Origin: Echinicola pacifica DSM 19836
Lineage (GTDB): Bacteria; Bacteroidota; Bacteroidia; Cytophagales; Cyclobacteriaceae
Assembly: GCF_000373245.1 (NCBI RefSeq)
Contig: NZ_KB890758.1
Span: forward strand, 9,588 to 73,587
Reading direction: 5' to 3'
Length of the DNA: 64,000 nt
Of the stretch, positions 9,283-18,057 are shown one piece after another (within the stretch, counting starts at the first letter, position 1; each line of letters opens with the position of its first letter). The position numbers were made by a program, and so were the translations under genes. The notes under the pieces were generated by a model. That model had not been told where the DNA came from and did no database searches. It saw nothing but the letters and a program-made list of their open reading frames with translations.

Positions 9283-9299
9283 TTTGATCTATTTATTTA

Positions 9300-12200
9300 T
9301 TAAAACCCTACATTAAGACCTACCGCGAAGGTTCTCTGCACCGGATAGCCATAAGTCTGCACGCCACTTCCCGTCTCTGCCTGCTCTGGATCGAAGTAAT
9401 CCATTACTGGAGAAATGGTGAATAAATTGGTGCCATTGACGAATATCCGGCAGTTGGAAACCCAGTCCACCCCGTCTAGCAAAGAATGCTTAAGGTCATA
9501 GCCAACCTGAAGATTTCTCAATCGGAAATACTTGGCATTCTTCAGGTAGTAGTCTGAGGGATAGGTAGCATTACTATTATTTCCCCCGTTGATCTGCTCG
9601 ATATGGGAGACTCTGGGAAATAAGGAATTGGGATTATCCTCTGTCCAATAGTCCTGTTGGAACTGGTAAGTCCGGCGTTTGGCTTCCACAATCATAAAAT
9701 TATCAAAGGCCAGGTAGCGGTCGCCAGTGCCTTGGAAGAGGCCGTTCATAGACCATCCCTTATACTTCAAGGAGAAGTTTAGCCCATAGGTGCCATGAGG
9801 TAAGGAAGGCAGGCCTACGGTGCGCTTGTCCTGCTCATCGATTTTCCCATCACCATTGGCGTCAGTATATTTGATATCTCCCTGCTGGGTGGCGGTGGAA
9901 CTGAGCAGGCGTGGATTATTTAGGATTTCCTCCTCGGTCTGATAGAGCCCTTCCGTCACTAATACCGCTCCTCCACCCCAGTAATCTGTACGGTGTGTTT
10001 CTCTGATATAGGGATTCATGAGGGTCGCTTCATTCTCGGTATCCAACTGCTCCCAGAGCTGATTGAAATAGGAGTAATTACCACCAATCTCATATTTCAG
10101 CGCTCCCAGCTGTCCACGGTAATTCATCGACAGCTCAAACCCTGCTCTTCGTTGTGCGGAGTTTGACTTGATCTGCGGCAGATCTTTTCCCAATGGCAGG
10201 GCATAGATATCTTTTGGGCTTACCAGAAATCCTGTGGTGCGGTAATAAAAATATTCAAAGGTACCGGTCAATTTTCCTCCCAGGGAGGAGAAGTCCACAC
10301 CATAATTCAGGGACCTTCTGGTGTACCAGGTGAGTTCCAGCGGATTTACCAAATCTCCTTCAGAATAGCCATTTACCAGGTTTCCTCCGATGTTATAGGC
10401 ATTGGGTTCAAGGTTATAGACCGGGATATAGCCAAATCTATTGACGCCCTGGGTGATTCCTGTTTCCCCATAAGACACTCGCAGTTTGAGGTCATTCACA
10501 ATATTTCTATTGCTAAGGTTTTTCATAAAGGGCTCATCGGTCACATTCCAAGCGGCGGATAAGGCGGGGAAAAAGCCCCATCTTTGTTCAGGCGCAAAAT
10601 TATCATTGCCATCATACCGGCCACTAAACTCCAGGATATACTTATAGTTGAAGTCATATTTTACACGCATCACATAGCCGGCATTGGCCCCTTCGGCTTC
10701 TGTACCGTTATTATCCTTGCCATCGGCAGGACCGGCAAAGAGCTGATCCACCGCGCCAGAAAGGTAGCCCCTTCTGAAAGCAGACATATCCTCCATGCGA
10801 TTGGTATTGAGGTTATAGACGAAAGTGGCATCCACCCCATGCAGCCCAAAGGTACGCTGATAATTGGCGCTGGTCTCGAAATACACCCGTTGGTTATAGT
10901 AAGAAGCCACGGTGAGCTGCGGAGGAGGCTGATTCATGACCGAGCCATCCTGCATATATAGTGGCACATTCTTTTCCCAAAGTTTACCCCATCCATCGCC
11001 ATTACGATAATTGGCCATGGCACCAAACTTCAGGCCTTCCACCTGGGGCACGGCCCAATTCAGCGAAAGCTGGGTATTGATAAACTTATCTCTGTTTTTA
11101 TTATACCCCGCATCAGGGCTGGTGAGCGCCAGAGGATGATCTCCATTCCCTCCACCGGCAAGGGTGCCGTCTTCATTATAGGCACGGTACATTGGGTTGG
11201 TATTTTGATTTACCGCTCGCCAGATGCTGTACATTCCTGCGGAAGGTTCCTGGTAATTCTCAAAACTAGCATTGATATTCATCCCTACTTCAAGACCTAT
11301 CTCCTCAAACTTAGAGACCACATTCGACCTGATATTGAGACGGTTATAGTTGACCACATCTTCTTTCAGGATCCCCCCCTGGTCGGCATATCCCAGCGAT
11401 ACGAAGTAGTTGGTACGCTTGCTGCCGCCATTAAGCGATAGATTATGTCGCTGCTCAGGAGCAAAATTCTTAAGCGTCAGATCGGGCCAGTTATTATCCG
11501 GATAAGTATCGAGGTCGCCATGGTTGCGGATGATTTCCAGCTGCTCACTGGTGTACGTCGCGGGCGTTCCATCATAGGCGTTGGCTTGATTTTGTATTAA
11601 GGCATACTCGTAAGAATTCAACATTCCCGGTAATACGGTAGGCTGACTCATCTGATAATTATAGGAATAATTGACATTTATTTTACCTTCCTGACCCCTT
11701 CTAGTGGTGACCAGGACGATGCCATTACCCGCCTTGGATCCATATACCGCGGTGGCGGCTGCATCCTTCAGGAAGCTGATGGTTTCTATATCATTGGAGT
11801 TTAGGGTATTGAAATCCTGCTCGGTGGTGATGACCCCATCGATCACATATAAGGGACTTCCTGCCCCCCTAATGGATATATTGGGGCTGCTTCCCGGGCC
11901 TCCACCGTTATTCTGCACCACCAACCCCGGCACCTGGCCCTGGAGGGAGGAACCTACATTATAGAAGGGCGTTTCTTCCAATTTTTCTTTTCCCAGACTG
12001 GACACCGCACCCACCATTTTGGCCTTGGTGGTGGTGCCATAGCCGATCACGACCACCTCATCCAGCCCGATATCCTCGGCTTGCATGATCACATCGATCA
12101 CCGATGCATTGGCCACACGGCTGATTGGCTGCATGCCGAGATAGCTAAACATCAGGGTGTCTCCCTGCTCCGCAGCAATGGTATATTTACCATCAATATC

Positions 12201-12395
12201 AGACACCGTCCCCGTGGAAGTCCCCTTCCTCAATACGCTCACTCCAGGAATCAACTCCTCCGTGGTCCCATCTTTGATGGTCCCGGAAATCTGCATCTGC
12301 TGCGCCATGGCCGGAAGGATATAGCTATATCCCAGAACGAAGCACAGTAGCAATCCCCGCAATGGGGTCCTTACTTTAGTAATTATTTGTTTCAT
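9300..12395 (-). CDS. susC: SusC/RagA-family TonB-dependent transporter
   Basis: A 1031-residue outer-membrane transporter. A signal peptide (about 1-32) precedes a carboxypeptidase-D-regulatory-like domain (about 35-105). A TonB-box-like L-D-E-V-V-V-I-G-Y-G follows at 111-120, then a plug domain with a GAGSPLYVIDG segment, then the 22-strand barrel ending in FAVGLNVGF. Length and architecture are typical of SusC. There is no N-terminal STN extension, so it is not expected to signal to an anti-sigma factor. It is the first gene of the seven-gene minus-strand operon, and no dedicated regulator lies next to it. Confidence 0.96.
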   Translation of the reverse strand: MKQIITKVRTPLRGLLLCFVLGYSYILPAMAQQMQISGTIKDGTTEELIPGVSVLRKGTSTGTVSDIDGKYTIAAEQGDTLMFSYLGMQPISRVANASVIDVIMQAEDIGLDEVVVIGYGTTTKAKMVGAVSSLGKEKLEETPFYNVGSSLQGQVPGLVVQNNGGGPGSSPNISIRGAGSPLYVIDGVITTEQDFNTLNSNDIETISFLKDAAATAVYGSKAGNGIVLVTTRRGQEGKINVNYSYNYQMSQPTVLPGMLNSYEYALIQNQANAYDGTPATYTSEQLEIIRNHGDLDTYPDNNWPDLTLKNFAPEQRHNLSLNGGSKRTNYFVSLGYADQGGILKEDVVNYNRLNIRSNVVSKFEEIGLEVGMNINASFENYQEPSAGMYSIWRAVNQNTNPMYRAYNEDGTLAGGGNGDHPLALTSPDAGYNKNRDKFINTQLSLNWAVPQVEGLKFGAMANYRNGDGWGKLWEKNVPLYMQDGSVMNQPPPQLTVASYYNQRVYFETSANYQRTFGLHGVDATFVYNLNTNRMEDMSAFRRGYLSGAVDQLFAGPADGKDNNGTEAEGANAGYVMRVKYDFNYKYILEFSGRYDGNDNFAPEQRWGFFPALSAAWNVTDEPFMKNLSNRNIVNDLKLRVSYGETGITQGVNRFGYIPVYNLEPNAYNIGGNLVNGYSEGDLVNPLELTWYTRRSLNYGVDFSSLGGKLTGTFEYFYYRTTGFLVSPKDIYALPLGKDLPQIKSNSAQRRAGFELSMNYRGQLGALKYEIGGNYSYFNQLWEQLDTENEATLMNPYIRETHRTDYWGGGAVLVTEGLYQTEEEILNNPRLLSSTATQQGDIKYTDANGDGKIDEQDKRTVGLPSLPHGTYGLNFSLKYKGWSMNGLFQGTGDRYLAFDNFMIVEAKRRTYQFQQDYWTEDNPNSLFPRVSHIEQINGGNNSNATYPSDYYLKNAKYFRLRNLQVGYDLKHSLLDGVDWVSNCRIFVNGTNLFTISPVMDYFDPEQAETGSGVQTYGYPVQRTFAVGLNVGF

Positions 12396-13080
12396 GAAAA
12401 TAGGTTTATGTTAACTATTAGGTAATTCGCTTAGTATGATTTGATGAATGAAGAAAATGAACTCCTCCACTAGCTAGACTTGTACAGTATATAGGATAAG
12501 CGCCCAGGCTTAGGCCAAAAAAATCCATCCCTACGACACCAAAAAAATTCATATTCTCTGCTAATATTCGCAGCGATGCTAGCCAGTAATAGGGTGAAAG
12601 TTATGCTTGATAATTTGCTTTGAATCCTGTTTTTCATGGTCATCCTGGGTTAGATTTCAGGAGGCTAATTTATCCGCATGGGTGCTGAGGGGTGTGTTTA
12701 GGGGTAAAAAGGATGTATCTCAGGATAATTTTCAGCAAAATCCGCCTCTTCCTTGCTGGTATTCGGTGTATATGGAGAGGGACAATCAAAATCACCTGGG
12801 CAAATCGCTCATGGAAATGGCGATAGTGAATTTCAGGAAGGAATACTATTCACCCAAAATCGAATTTTCCCAATACCGCATTTAAATAAAAATCTTCCTC
12901 CAGAGAGAAAATCTGGAAGGCTGGGAGACCCATCCGCCTTGGGAAACGAGTGGAGGTCTGAATTGAACACAGAAAAAAGTCACTTTCAATTCTCGCCCCC
13001 TCTATAAGCAGAGATTAGTTCCTGAGAAATAAATTTCATTCGATATAGTATACTACTAGCGACAACTTTACGGCAGCCTC
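12396..13080. other. Intergenic region between the two SusCD operons
   Basis: It contains the minus-strand promoter region of the first susC and about 450 bases with no convincing gene. The plus-strand frames at 12607-12885 and 12753-13007 lack recognisable protein character. A minus-strand frame at 12470-12643 is listed separately. Two copies of an ATTTTTTTGG word stand about 27 bases apart near 12520-12550 in the minus-strand leader. Confidence 0.6.
12470..12643 (-). CDS. Possible 57-codon small ORF in the susC leader
   Basis: An ATG-to-TAG minus-strand frame encodes a basic N-terminus followed by a hydrophobic stretch (SITFTLLLASIAANI), like a signal peptide or small membrane protein, then an aromatic-rich tail. 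It ends 74 bases before the susC start. An alternative start lies two codons further in, at 12637. I do not recognise it; it may be a chance frame or the relic of a larger gene. Confidence 0.2.
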   Translation of the reverse strand: MTMKNRIQSKLSSITFTLLLASIAANISREYEFFWCRRDGFFWPKPGRLSYILYKSS

Positions 13081-13085
13081 AAAAA

Positions 13086-13110
13086 AAAAAGGAGCTTATC
13101 GCTCCTTTTT
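13086..13110 (-). terminator. Bidirectional Rho-independent terminator after the second SusCD operon
   Basis: A perfect 10-base stem (13086-13095 with 13101-13110) around a TTATC loop is flanked by A and T runs on both sides. It lies 40 bases past the susD stop and would end minus-strand transcription of 17772-13150; it could also work on plus. Confidence 0.9.
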
Positions 13111-13149
13111 ACTCTACTCTATTTATACTTTGACTGCCTCCGCCAATCA

Positions 13150-14616
13150 TCAGTATCCTGGATTTTGATCGGTATCGTCCATGGCTTGGTTATAGTTCAA
13201 TTCATCCTGAGGGATGGGCCACAGGTAATGCTTTTCGGCAATGGTGATTCCTTTATTTTTTCCTATAAATTCCTGAGCTCTTCCCGTCCTCTTGAGGTCT
13301 AGCCACCTTTTTCCCTCAAACTGTAGCTCATAGGCTTTCTGCTGAAGGATCAAATCGTAAAACTCGTCAAGCCCCAACAGGCTTCCAACGATATCTCTGT
13401 CAGAAGCGATGGTAGGGTCAAGGCCATAAGCTCTGCGCAGCACCTGATTATACGCTTCTGCGGCCTCGGGAGAAATGGCCATAGTGGCTCTCGCTTCCGC
13501 CTCTGCAAAGATCAGCAGCACTTCAGCATATCGATAAATGGGCAGATCATTTCCGGCTCCGGTATTATCCACGGCGTTGGGTTCCACATATTTGCCATTC
13601 ACCAGCGTGGTACTTCCGAGACCAAAATCCACCTGTTGCCATAGCTGCTTCCGCAGATCTCCCTCTTCCCACTCACCGTAGAATGGGTTGGCTGCGTCTC
13701 CATAATGAGCATAAGCTCCGCCAAAATTATATAATCCCGTGCTTGGATGATTCATGATCCATGGCAGTCCATTTCCTTGTCCAGTCTGTCGGGTAAACTT
13801 AAAGGAGAAGACCTCCTCCGGGCTACTTACCAAATCTGGCCCAAACAGCTTCCACTGCAGGTCCTCCACGCTGGTGATTTTCACTAGTGAAAACTGAGTG
13901 GAATTCATTATTTCCTGTGCCTTTGTGGCTGCCAAAGCGTAATTTTCCAGTTCTAGATAGACATCTGCCAATAGGGCCTTGGCGGCCCAGACGCTGGGTT
14001 TTCCAGCAATCGCCGCAGTTTCAGGCAGCTGCTGCTCGGCAAGCTCAAGGTCTGCAAGGATCTGCTCATAGACCTGCTCCTCTGTGGCTCGGCTGACATT
14101 TACCTCTTCCATATTTTCAGTGATTCTCAGGGGCACTCCTCCCCAGTTTCTCACCAAGTCAAAATAGGTCAAGGCTCTCAGGAAATATGCCTCCCCCATT
14201 AGTTCTTGTACCTTTACCTCAGAATCCAGCCCATTGGCGACGCTATAGAAGAGCACCAAATTGGCATTTCTGATCCCCTCATAAAACTGTCTCCATCGCT
14301 GTGCGGCGGCATTGGCATTGGTGGCATTGAGCCCATTGAAGTCATTGTACTGGGCACGGCTGCCACGTCCATATCCCCAGTCCGTGTGCGCACTTAGCAC
14401 TGCCACCTGCTCCGACCTTACCGATCGTAGCGGACTATAGATAGCATTGGTGGCGGTCTCTATCTCATCCACCGTCTGGTAATAGTTTTCTGCGACCACC
14501 GTCTTTGGCTGCTCCTCCAGCCTATCGTCACAGCTGGTAAATAATACTCCGGAAGTGAGGGCAGCGAGCGCTAAGAGCCCGGCGCTCTTTATATAGTGTT
14601 GATTGAATTTTTTCAT
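13150..14616 (-). CDS. susD: SusD/RagB-family lipoprotein (second pair)
   Basis: A 488-residue SusD homologue, shorter than the first. The signal peptide ends in F-T-S-C with Cys29 lipidated, followed by DDRLEEQPKT. The family hallmarks are present: an ALTYFDLVRNWGGVPL helix in the first third and a C-terminus with KHYLWPIPQDE and DQNPGY. It lies 24 bases after its susC partner and is the last gene before the terminator, so the operon encodes only the transporter complex. The ligand cannot be inferred; enzymes feeding this pair must lie elsewhere, or the pair handles products of the neighbouring exopolysaccharide genes. Confidence 0.96.
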   Translation of the reverse strand: MKKFNQHYIKSAGLLALAALTSGVLFTSCDDRLEEQPKTVVAENYYQTVDEIETATNAIYSPLRSVRSEQVAVLSAHTDWGYGRGSRAQYNDFNGLNATNANAAAQRWRQFYEGIRNANLVLFYSVANGLDSEVKVQELMGEAYFLRALTYFDLVRNWGGVPLRITENMEEVNVSRATEEQVYEQILADLELAEQQLPETAAIAGKPSVWAAKALLADVYLELENYALAATKAQEIMNSTQFSLVKITSVEDLQWKLFGPDLVSSPEEVFSFKFTRQTGQGNGLPWIMNHPSTGLYNFGGAYAHYGDAANPFYGEWEEGDLRKQLWQQVDFGLGSTTLVNGKYVEPNAVDNTGAGNDLPIYRYAEVLLIFAEAEARATMAISPEAAEAYNQVLRRAYGLDPTIASDRDIVGSLLGLDEFYDLILQQKAYELQFEGKRWLDLKRTGRAQEFIGKNKGITIAEKHYLWPIPQDELNYNQAMDDTDQNPGY

Positions 14617-14640
14617 GATTATCAGTTCTTTAGGTGAGTA

Positions 14641-17600
14641 TCAAAAAGTGGCTCTAATGCCCACAGTATAGGATTTTGGGATGGGGTAAGTATAGTGGTC
14701 TATCCCCATGCTGGTATCGCCTCCTTTACTATTGACCTCTGGATCCCACCAGCTATAGTTGGTGAAGGTCAGTAGGTTTTGACCACTTATATACAGCTTG
14801 AGATTGCTGATCCAAGTGGACTGTGGAAACATAAAGTCATAGGCCAGCTGGATATTTTTCAACCTAACATATGATCCATCCTCCACAAACCTGTCCGAAA
14901 CTCTCACATCTGTATTTCTACTGATCTGCGGGTATTTTGCATTGGTATTCTGCGGAGTCCAGTGATTGTCCAGCACCTCCACGGGCATATTGAGCCCCTG
15001 ACCGTAATCCATGGTACTGGTGATCGAACTCACATTGAAAATATCATTCCCCTTAGAACCTTGAAAAAACACGTCCAAAGTGAAGTTTTTATAGCTCATA
15101 TTTGAGTTGATGCCGAAGTAATAGTCAGGATTGGGATCTCCAATGGCCATCTTATCCGCTTCGGAGATTTGCCCATCATTATTTACATCCACATACTGGA
15201 TATTGCCCTCATCTGTATATCCATCTTCCTTATATCCCCAAAACTGCCCAATAGGCCGACCCTCCTCGAGGATGGAGAAATTATCCGCCACGGTGACCAC
15301 ATTGATATAATTGGTCAAAATGGACTCATCTCCATACAGAGAAACCACCTCATTGCGGTTGAAGGATATATTCCCCTTCATGGTCCAATAAAAGTCCTTA
15401 TTGAGAATAATCGCATCCAAGCTATATTCCATCCCTTTGTTCTGAACTTCTCCCACATTGGCGATGGTGCTGGTATATCCATAGGAACTCGGCAGCCTCA
15501 CGGTGCTCAGAAGATCCTTGGTGTTCTTGATATAAAAGTCAGCCCCAAGCATGATCCTCCCCTGCAAGAGACCGATGTCCAGTCCTACATCATACTGCTC
15601 TGTGGTTTCCCATTTTAGGTCGCCAGGTAATAGGGAGCTGGGGGCAAAAGTGCTGAAAAGCTCATCCCCAAATACGGTATAGCCGGGGAATAGTCGGTTT
15701 AAGGTACTATAAGGATCGATGGCTTGGCTTCCTGTTAGGCCCCAACTGGTACGAATCTTTAGCTCGGAGATCGCGGATTGGTTCTGCATAAACCCTTCCT
15801 GCGAAACCCTCCAGGCTAGGGCAGCAGAGGGGAAATGTCCCCATTTATTGCCTTCACTGTAGCGGGAAGAGCCATCAGCCCTATAGGTAGCGGTAAAAAA
15901 GTACTTATCAGCAAAATTATAATTTGCCCTGCCCAGATAAGATATCAAGGCCGACTTCGCATAGCCTGAGCTGGGTATGCCGGGGGTATTGGCGGCACCT
16001 AAATTATCCGTTTCAAATAAATCAGAGGAAAAACCCGTCCCGCCACCAGCCAGGAAGCGAGTCGTAAAATCCTGATAGGTCATCCCCGCCAGGACTTCAA
16101 ATTTATGCTTCTCATTTACCGTGTCACTATAGGTAATCGTATTTTCATTGAGTAATGAGGTATATTGACGGGTGTTGACCGTGGCCTGCCCATTACTATT
16201 CAGAAAACGGGTGGTATAGTAATTATCTGTTCGGTCATCTCTATTCTCCACCCCACCAGATATTTTAATGCTTAATTTCGAAATTGGCTTATACTCCACT
16301 GCGGCATTGGCTAGGACGATATTAGCATTGACCTCATTATATTGCTCCTGGATATAGTTTAGCGGATTTATAATATCAGGAGATACGAAGGGGAAATCCT
16401 GAGAAAGAATACTGAGAGAACCGTCACTTTGGTAAGGGCTAGAAAGCGGTGAAGCTACCAATGCCGCGCCTATCATCGAATTTCCTCTGGCACCCCCATC
16501 ACTATCCCGCCGATTGGTGGTTAATTTCGTCATATTGGTGTTAAAGTCCACACTTATCTTATCGCTGAGGGCATGGTGAATGGAAGACTGGAAGGCATAT
16601 CGCTTATAATCACTTCCCTCGATGATCCCCTGCTGATCAAACATGCTACCACCTAATGAAAACCGGGTCGTTTCGTTACCTCCTGATACCCGAACTGAGT
16701 TGGAGAGTATGGGAGCCTTTCTGAATACCTGATCCTGCCAGTCTGTTCCCGCGCCAAATCCTGCAATATCGGCATCGCTGAAGTAAGGCGCCAGGCCATC
16801 ATTTTCGGCTTGGAGGTTCATCATTTGGGCATATTGCCGGCCATTCATTAGTGGAAGTTTTTTCCGTAATTCCTGGCTGCTATAATAGCTCTCGATCTCC
16901 ACGGTGGTGGGAGACGGTACGCCGCCCTTGGTGGTAATCAGCACCACTCCATTGGCTCCCCGCGAACCGTATATAGCCGTGGCAGAGGCGTCTTTTAGCA
17001 CCTCGATGCTGGCAATATCCGCATTATTGAGGTTGGTAGGACTTCCAGAATAGGGGAATCCATCTATCACATAGAGTGGATCATTATTCCCCTGAATGGA
17101 ATTACTCCCCCTAATCCTCACCGAAATACCTCCGCCAGGAGCGCCATCACCCTGGACCACCTGCACCCCCGAAGCCCTTCCAGAAAGCGCCTGAGCGATA
17201 TTTGTGGTGGGATAGGCATTTAGCTCCTCGGTGCTTACCTGGGCTATGGAGCCAGTCAGGTCCGCCTTCCGAGCAGAGCCATAACCAATCACCACTATCT
17301 CCTCCAGCTCCTCTTCTGAGCTGGCCATGGTGATCTCGACAGAACTCTTGTTTCCCAGAGGAACCTCTTTTTCATCAAAACCAATAAAAGATACGGTCAA
17401 TATTGGCTTGGCCATTCCCTCAGGAATACTCAGGGTGAACTTGCCATTTTCATCGGTAATGGTTCCCTGGTCTTGTCCCTTCAGCTTAATGGTGGCCCCG
17501 GGAAGGCTAGCTCCTTCCTGATCTAGCACCGTCCCTGTCACCGTCTTATCGGCTTTTTCGGCCTGCTCCATCACTGGAGCAGCGAGCTTGGGCTTGGGAA

Positions 17601-17772
17601 GACTGTCCGCAGGGATGGTATCCTGTCTGGTGCGAGCGCTTTCTTCTAAAAGCTGCTGATGGCTGATCTTGCCCGTTCCAAAAATCGGGGCTAATGGACT
17701 TGCTTCTGCTTCCACGGTATGAACCAAAAAGAGTAAGCTGCCAAATAATAGTGGTTTGGTTAATGTTTTCAT
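14641..17772 (-). CDS. susC: SusC/RagA-family TonB-dependent transporter (second pair)
   Basis: A 1043-residue SusC homologue. Signal peptide about 1-24; then an unusual linker of about 50 residues rich in Ala, Pro and charged residues. A carboxypeptidase-D-regulatory-like domain (about 77-150) and a TonB-box-like E-E-I-V-V-I-G-Y-G (157-165) follow. The plug contains RIRGSNSIQGNNDPLYVIDG-type sequence, and the barrel ends in YTVGIRATF. It has the classical SusC layout and, with the downstream susD, forms a two-gene operon. The leader upstream (17773-17940) is AT-rich and holds no gene. Confidence 0.96.
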   Translation of the reverse strand: MKTLTKPLLFGSLLFLVHTVEAEASPLAPIFGTGKISHQQLLEESARTRQDTIPADSLPKPKLAAPVMEQAEKADKTVTGTVLDQEGASLPGATIKLKGQDQGTITDENGKFTLSIPEGMAKPILTVSFIGFDEKEVPLGNKSSVEITMASSEEELEEIVVIGYGSARKADLTGSIAQVSTEELNAYPTTNIAQALSGRASGVQVVQGDGAPGGGISVRIRGSNSIQGNNDPLYVIDGFPYSGSPTNLNNADIASIEVLKDASATAIYGSRGANGVVLITTKGGVPSPTTVEIESYYSSQELRKKLPLMNGRQYAQMMNLQAENDGLAPYFSDADIAGFGAGTDWQDQVFRKAPILSNSVRVSGGNETTRFSLGGSMFDQQGIIEGSDYKRYAFQSSIHHALSDKISVDFNTNMTKLTTNRRDSDGGARGNSMIGAALVASPLSSPYQSDGSLSILSQDFPFVSPDIINPLNYIQEQYNEVNANIVLANAAVEYKPISKLSIKISGGVENRDDRTDNYYTTRFLNSNGQATVNTRQYTSLLNENTITYSDTVNEKHKFEVLAGMTYQDFTTRFLAGGGTGFSSDLFETDNLGAANTPGIPSSGYAKSALISYLGRANYNFADKYFFTATYRADGSSRYSEGNKWGHFPSAALAWRVSQEGFMQNQSAISELKIRTSWGLTGSQAIDPYSTLNRLFPGYTVFGDELFSTFAPSSLLPGDLKWETTEQYDVGLDIGLLQGRIMLGADFYIKNTKDLLSTVRLPSSYGYTSTIANVGEVQNKGMEYSLDAIILNKDFYWTMKGNISFNRNEVVSLYGDESILTNYINVVTVADNFSILEEGRPIGQFWGYKEDGYTDEGNIQYVDVNNDGQISEADKMAIGDPNPDYYFGINSNMSYKNFTLDVFFQGSKGNDIFNVSSITSTMDYGQGLNMPVEVLDNHWTPQNTNAKYPQISRNTDVRVSDRFVEDGSYVRLKNIQLAYDFMFPQSTWISNLKLYISGQNLLTFTNYSWWDPEVNSKGGDTSMGIDHYTYPIPKSYTVGIRATF

Positions 17773-17942
17773 AGGCTGTGGGTTAAAATATGTTGACCCT
17801 TATATACAAGTGCTCAAGCCTATTCAAAACTTATACCATTATTAACTGGTATTATTGCAATTTTTACCAAACAGGTATTTTAATACTAAAAATTTAATGG
17901 AATAATTATAAAATATAAGAAAAGAAGTAAAAAGGCTGAGGC

Positions 17943-17987
17943 AGAAAAAAAAGAGGGCAAAGAAACCATACTAGGTTCTTTACCCTC
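17943..17987 (-). terminator. Rho-independent terminator after the pyruvyltransferase gene
   Basis: On minus, GAGGGTAAAGAA pairs with TTCTTTGCCCTC across a short loop with one mismatch, followed by a run of eight T. It lies 70 bases past the stop codon of the gene at 18058-19242. Confidence 0.85.
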
Positions 17988-18057
17988 CATCTGTAGAATA
18001 TTTTACCATACTGGGGAAAGCAGCTCTCTTACAGATCCAGTACTTTCTCCCTTAGGA

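Noticed and set aside
10584-10961. Plus-strand open frame of 125 codons
   Set aside because: It lies wholly inside susC on the opposite strand and mirrors its codons; there is no independent support.
12607-13007. Plus-strand genes between the two SusCD operons
   Set aside because: Two overlapping frames in different phases, with no domain, signal or ribosome-binding site and improbable composition.
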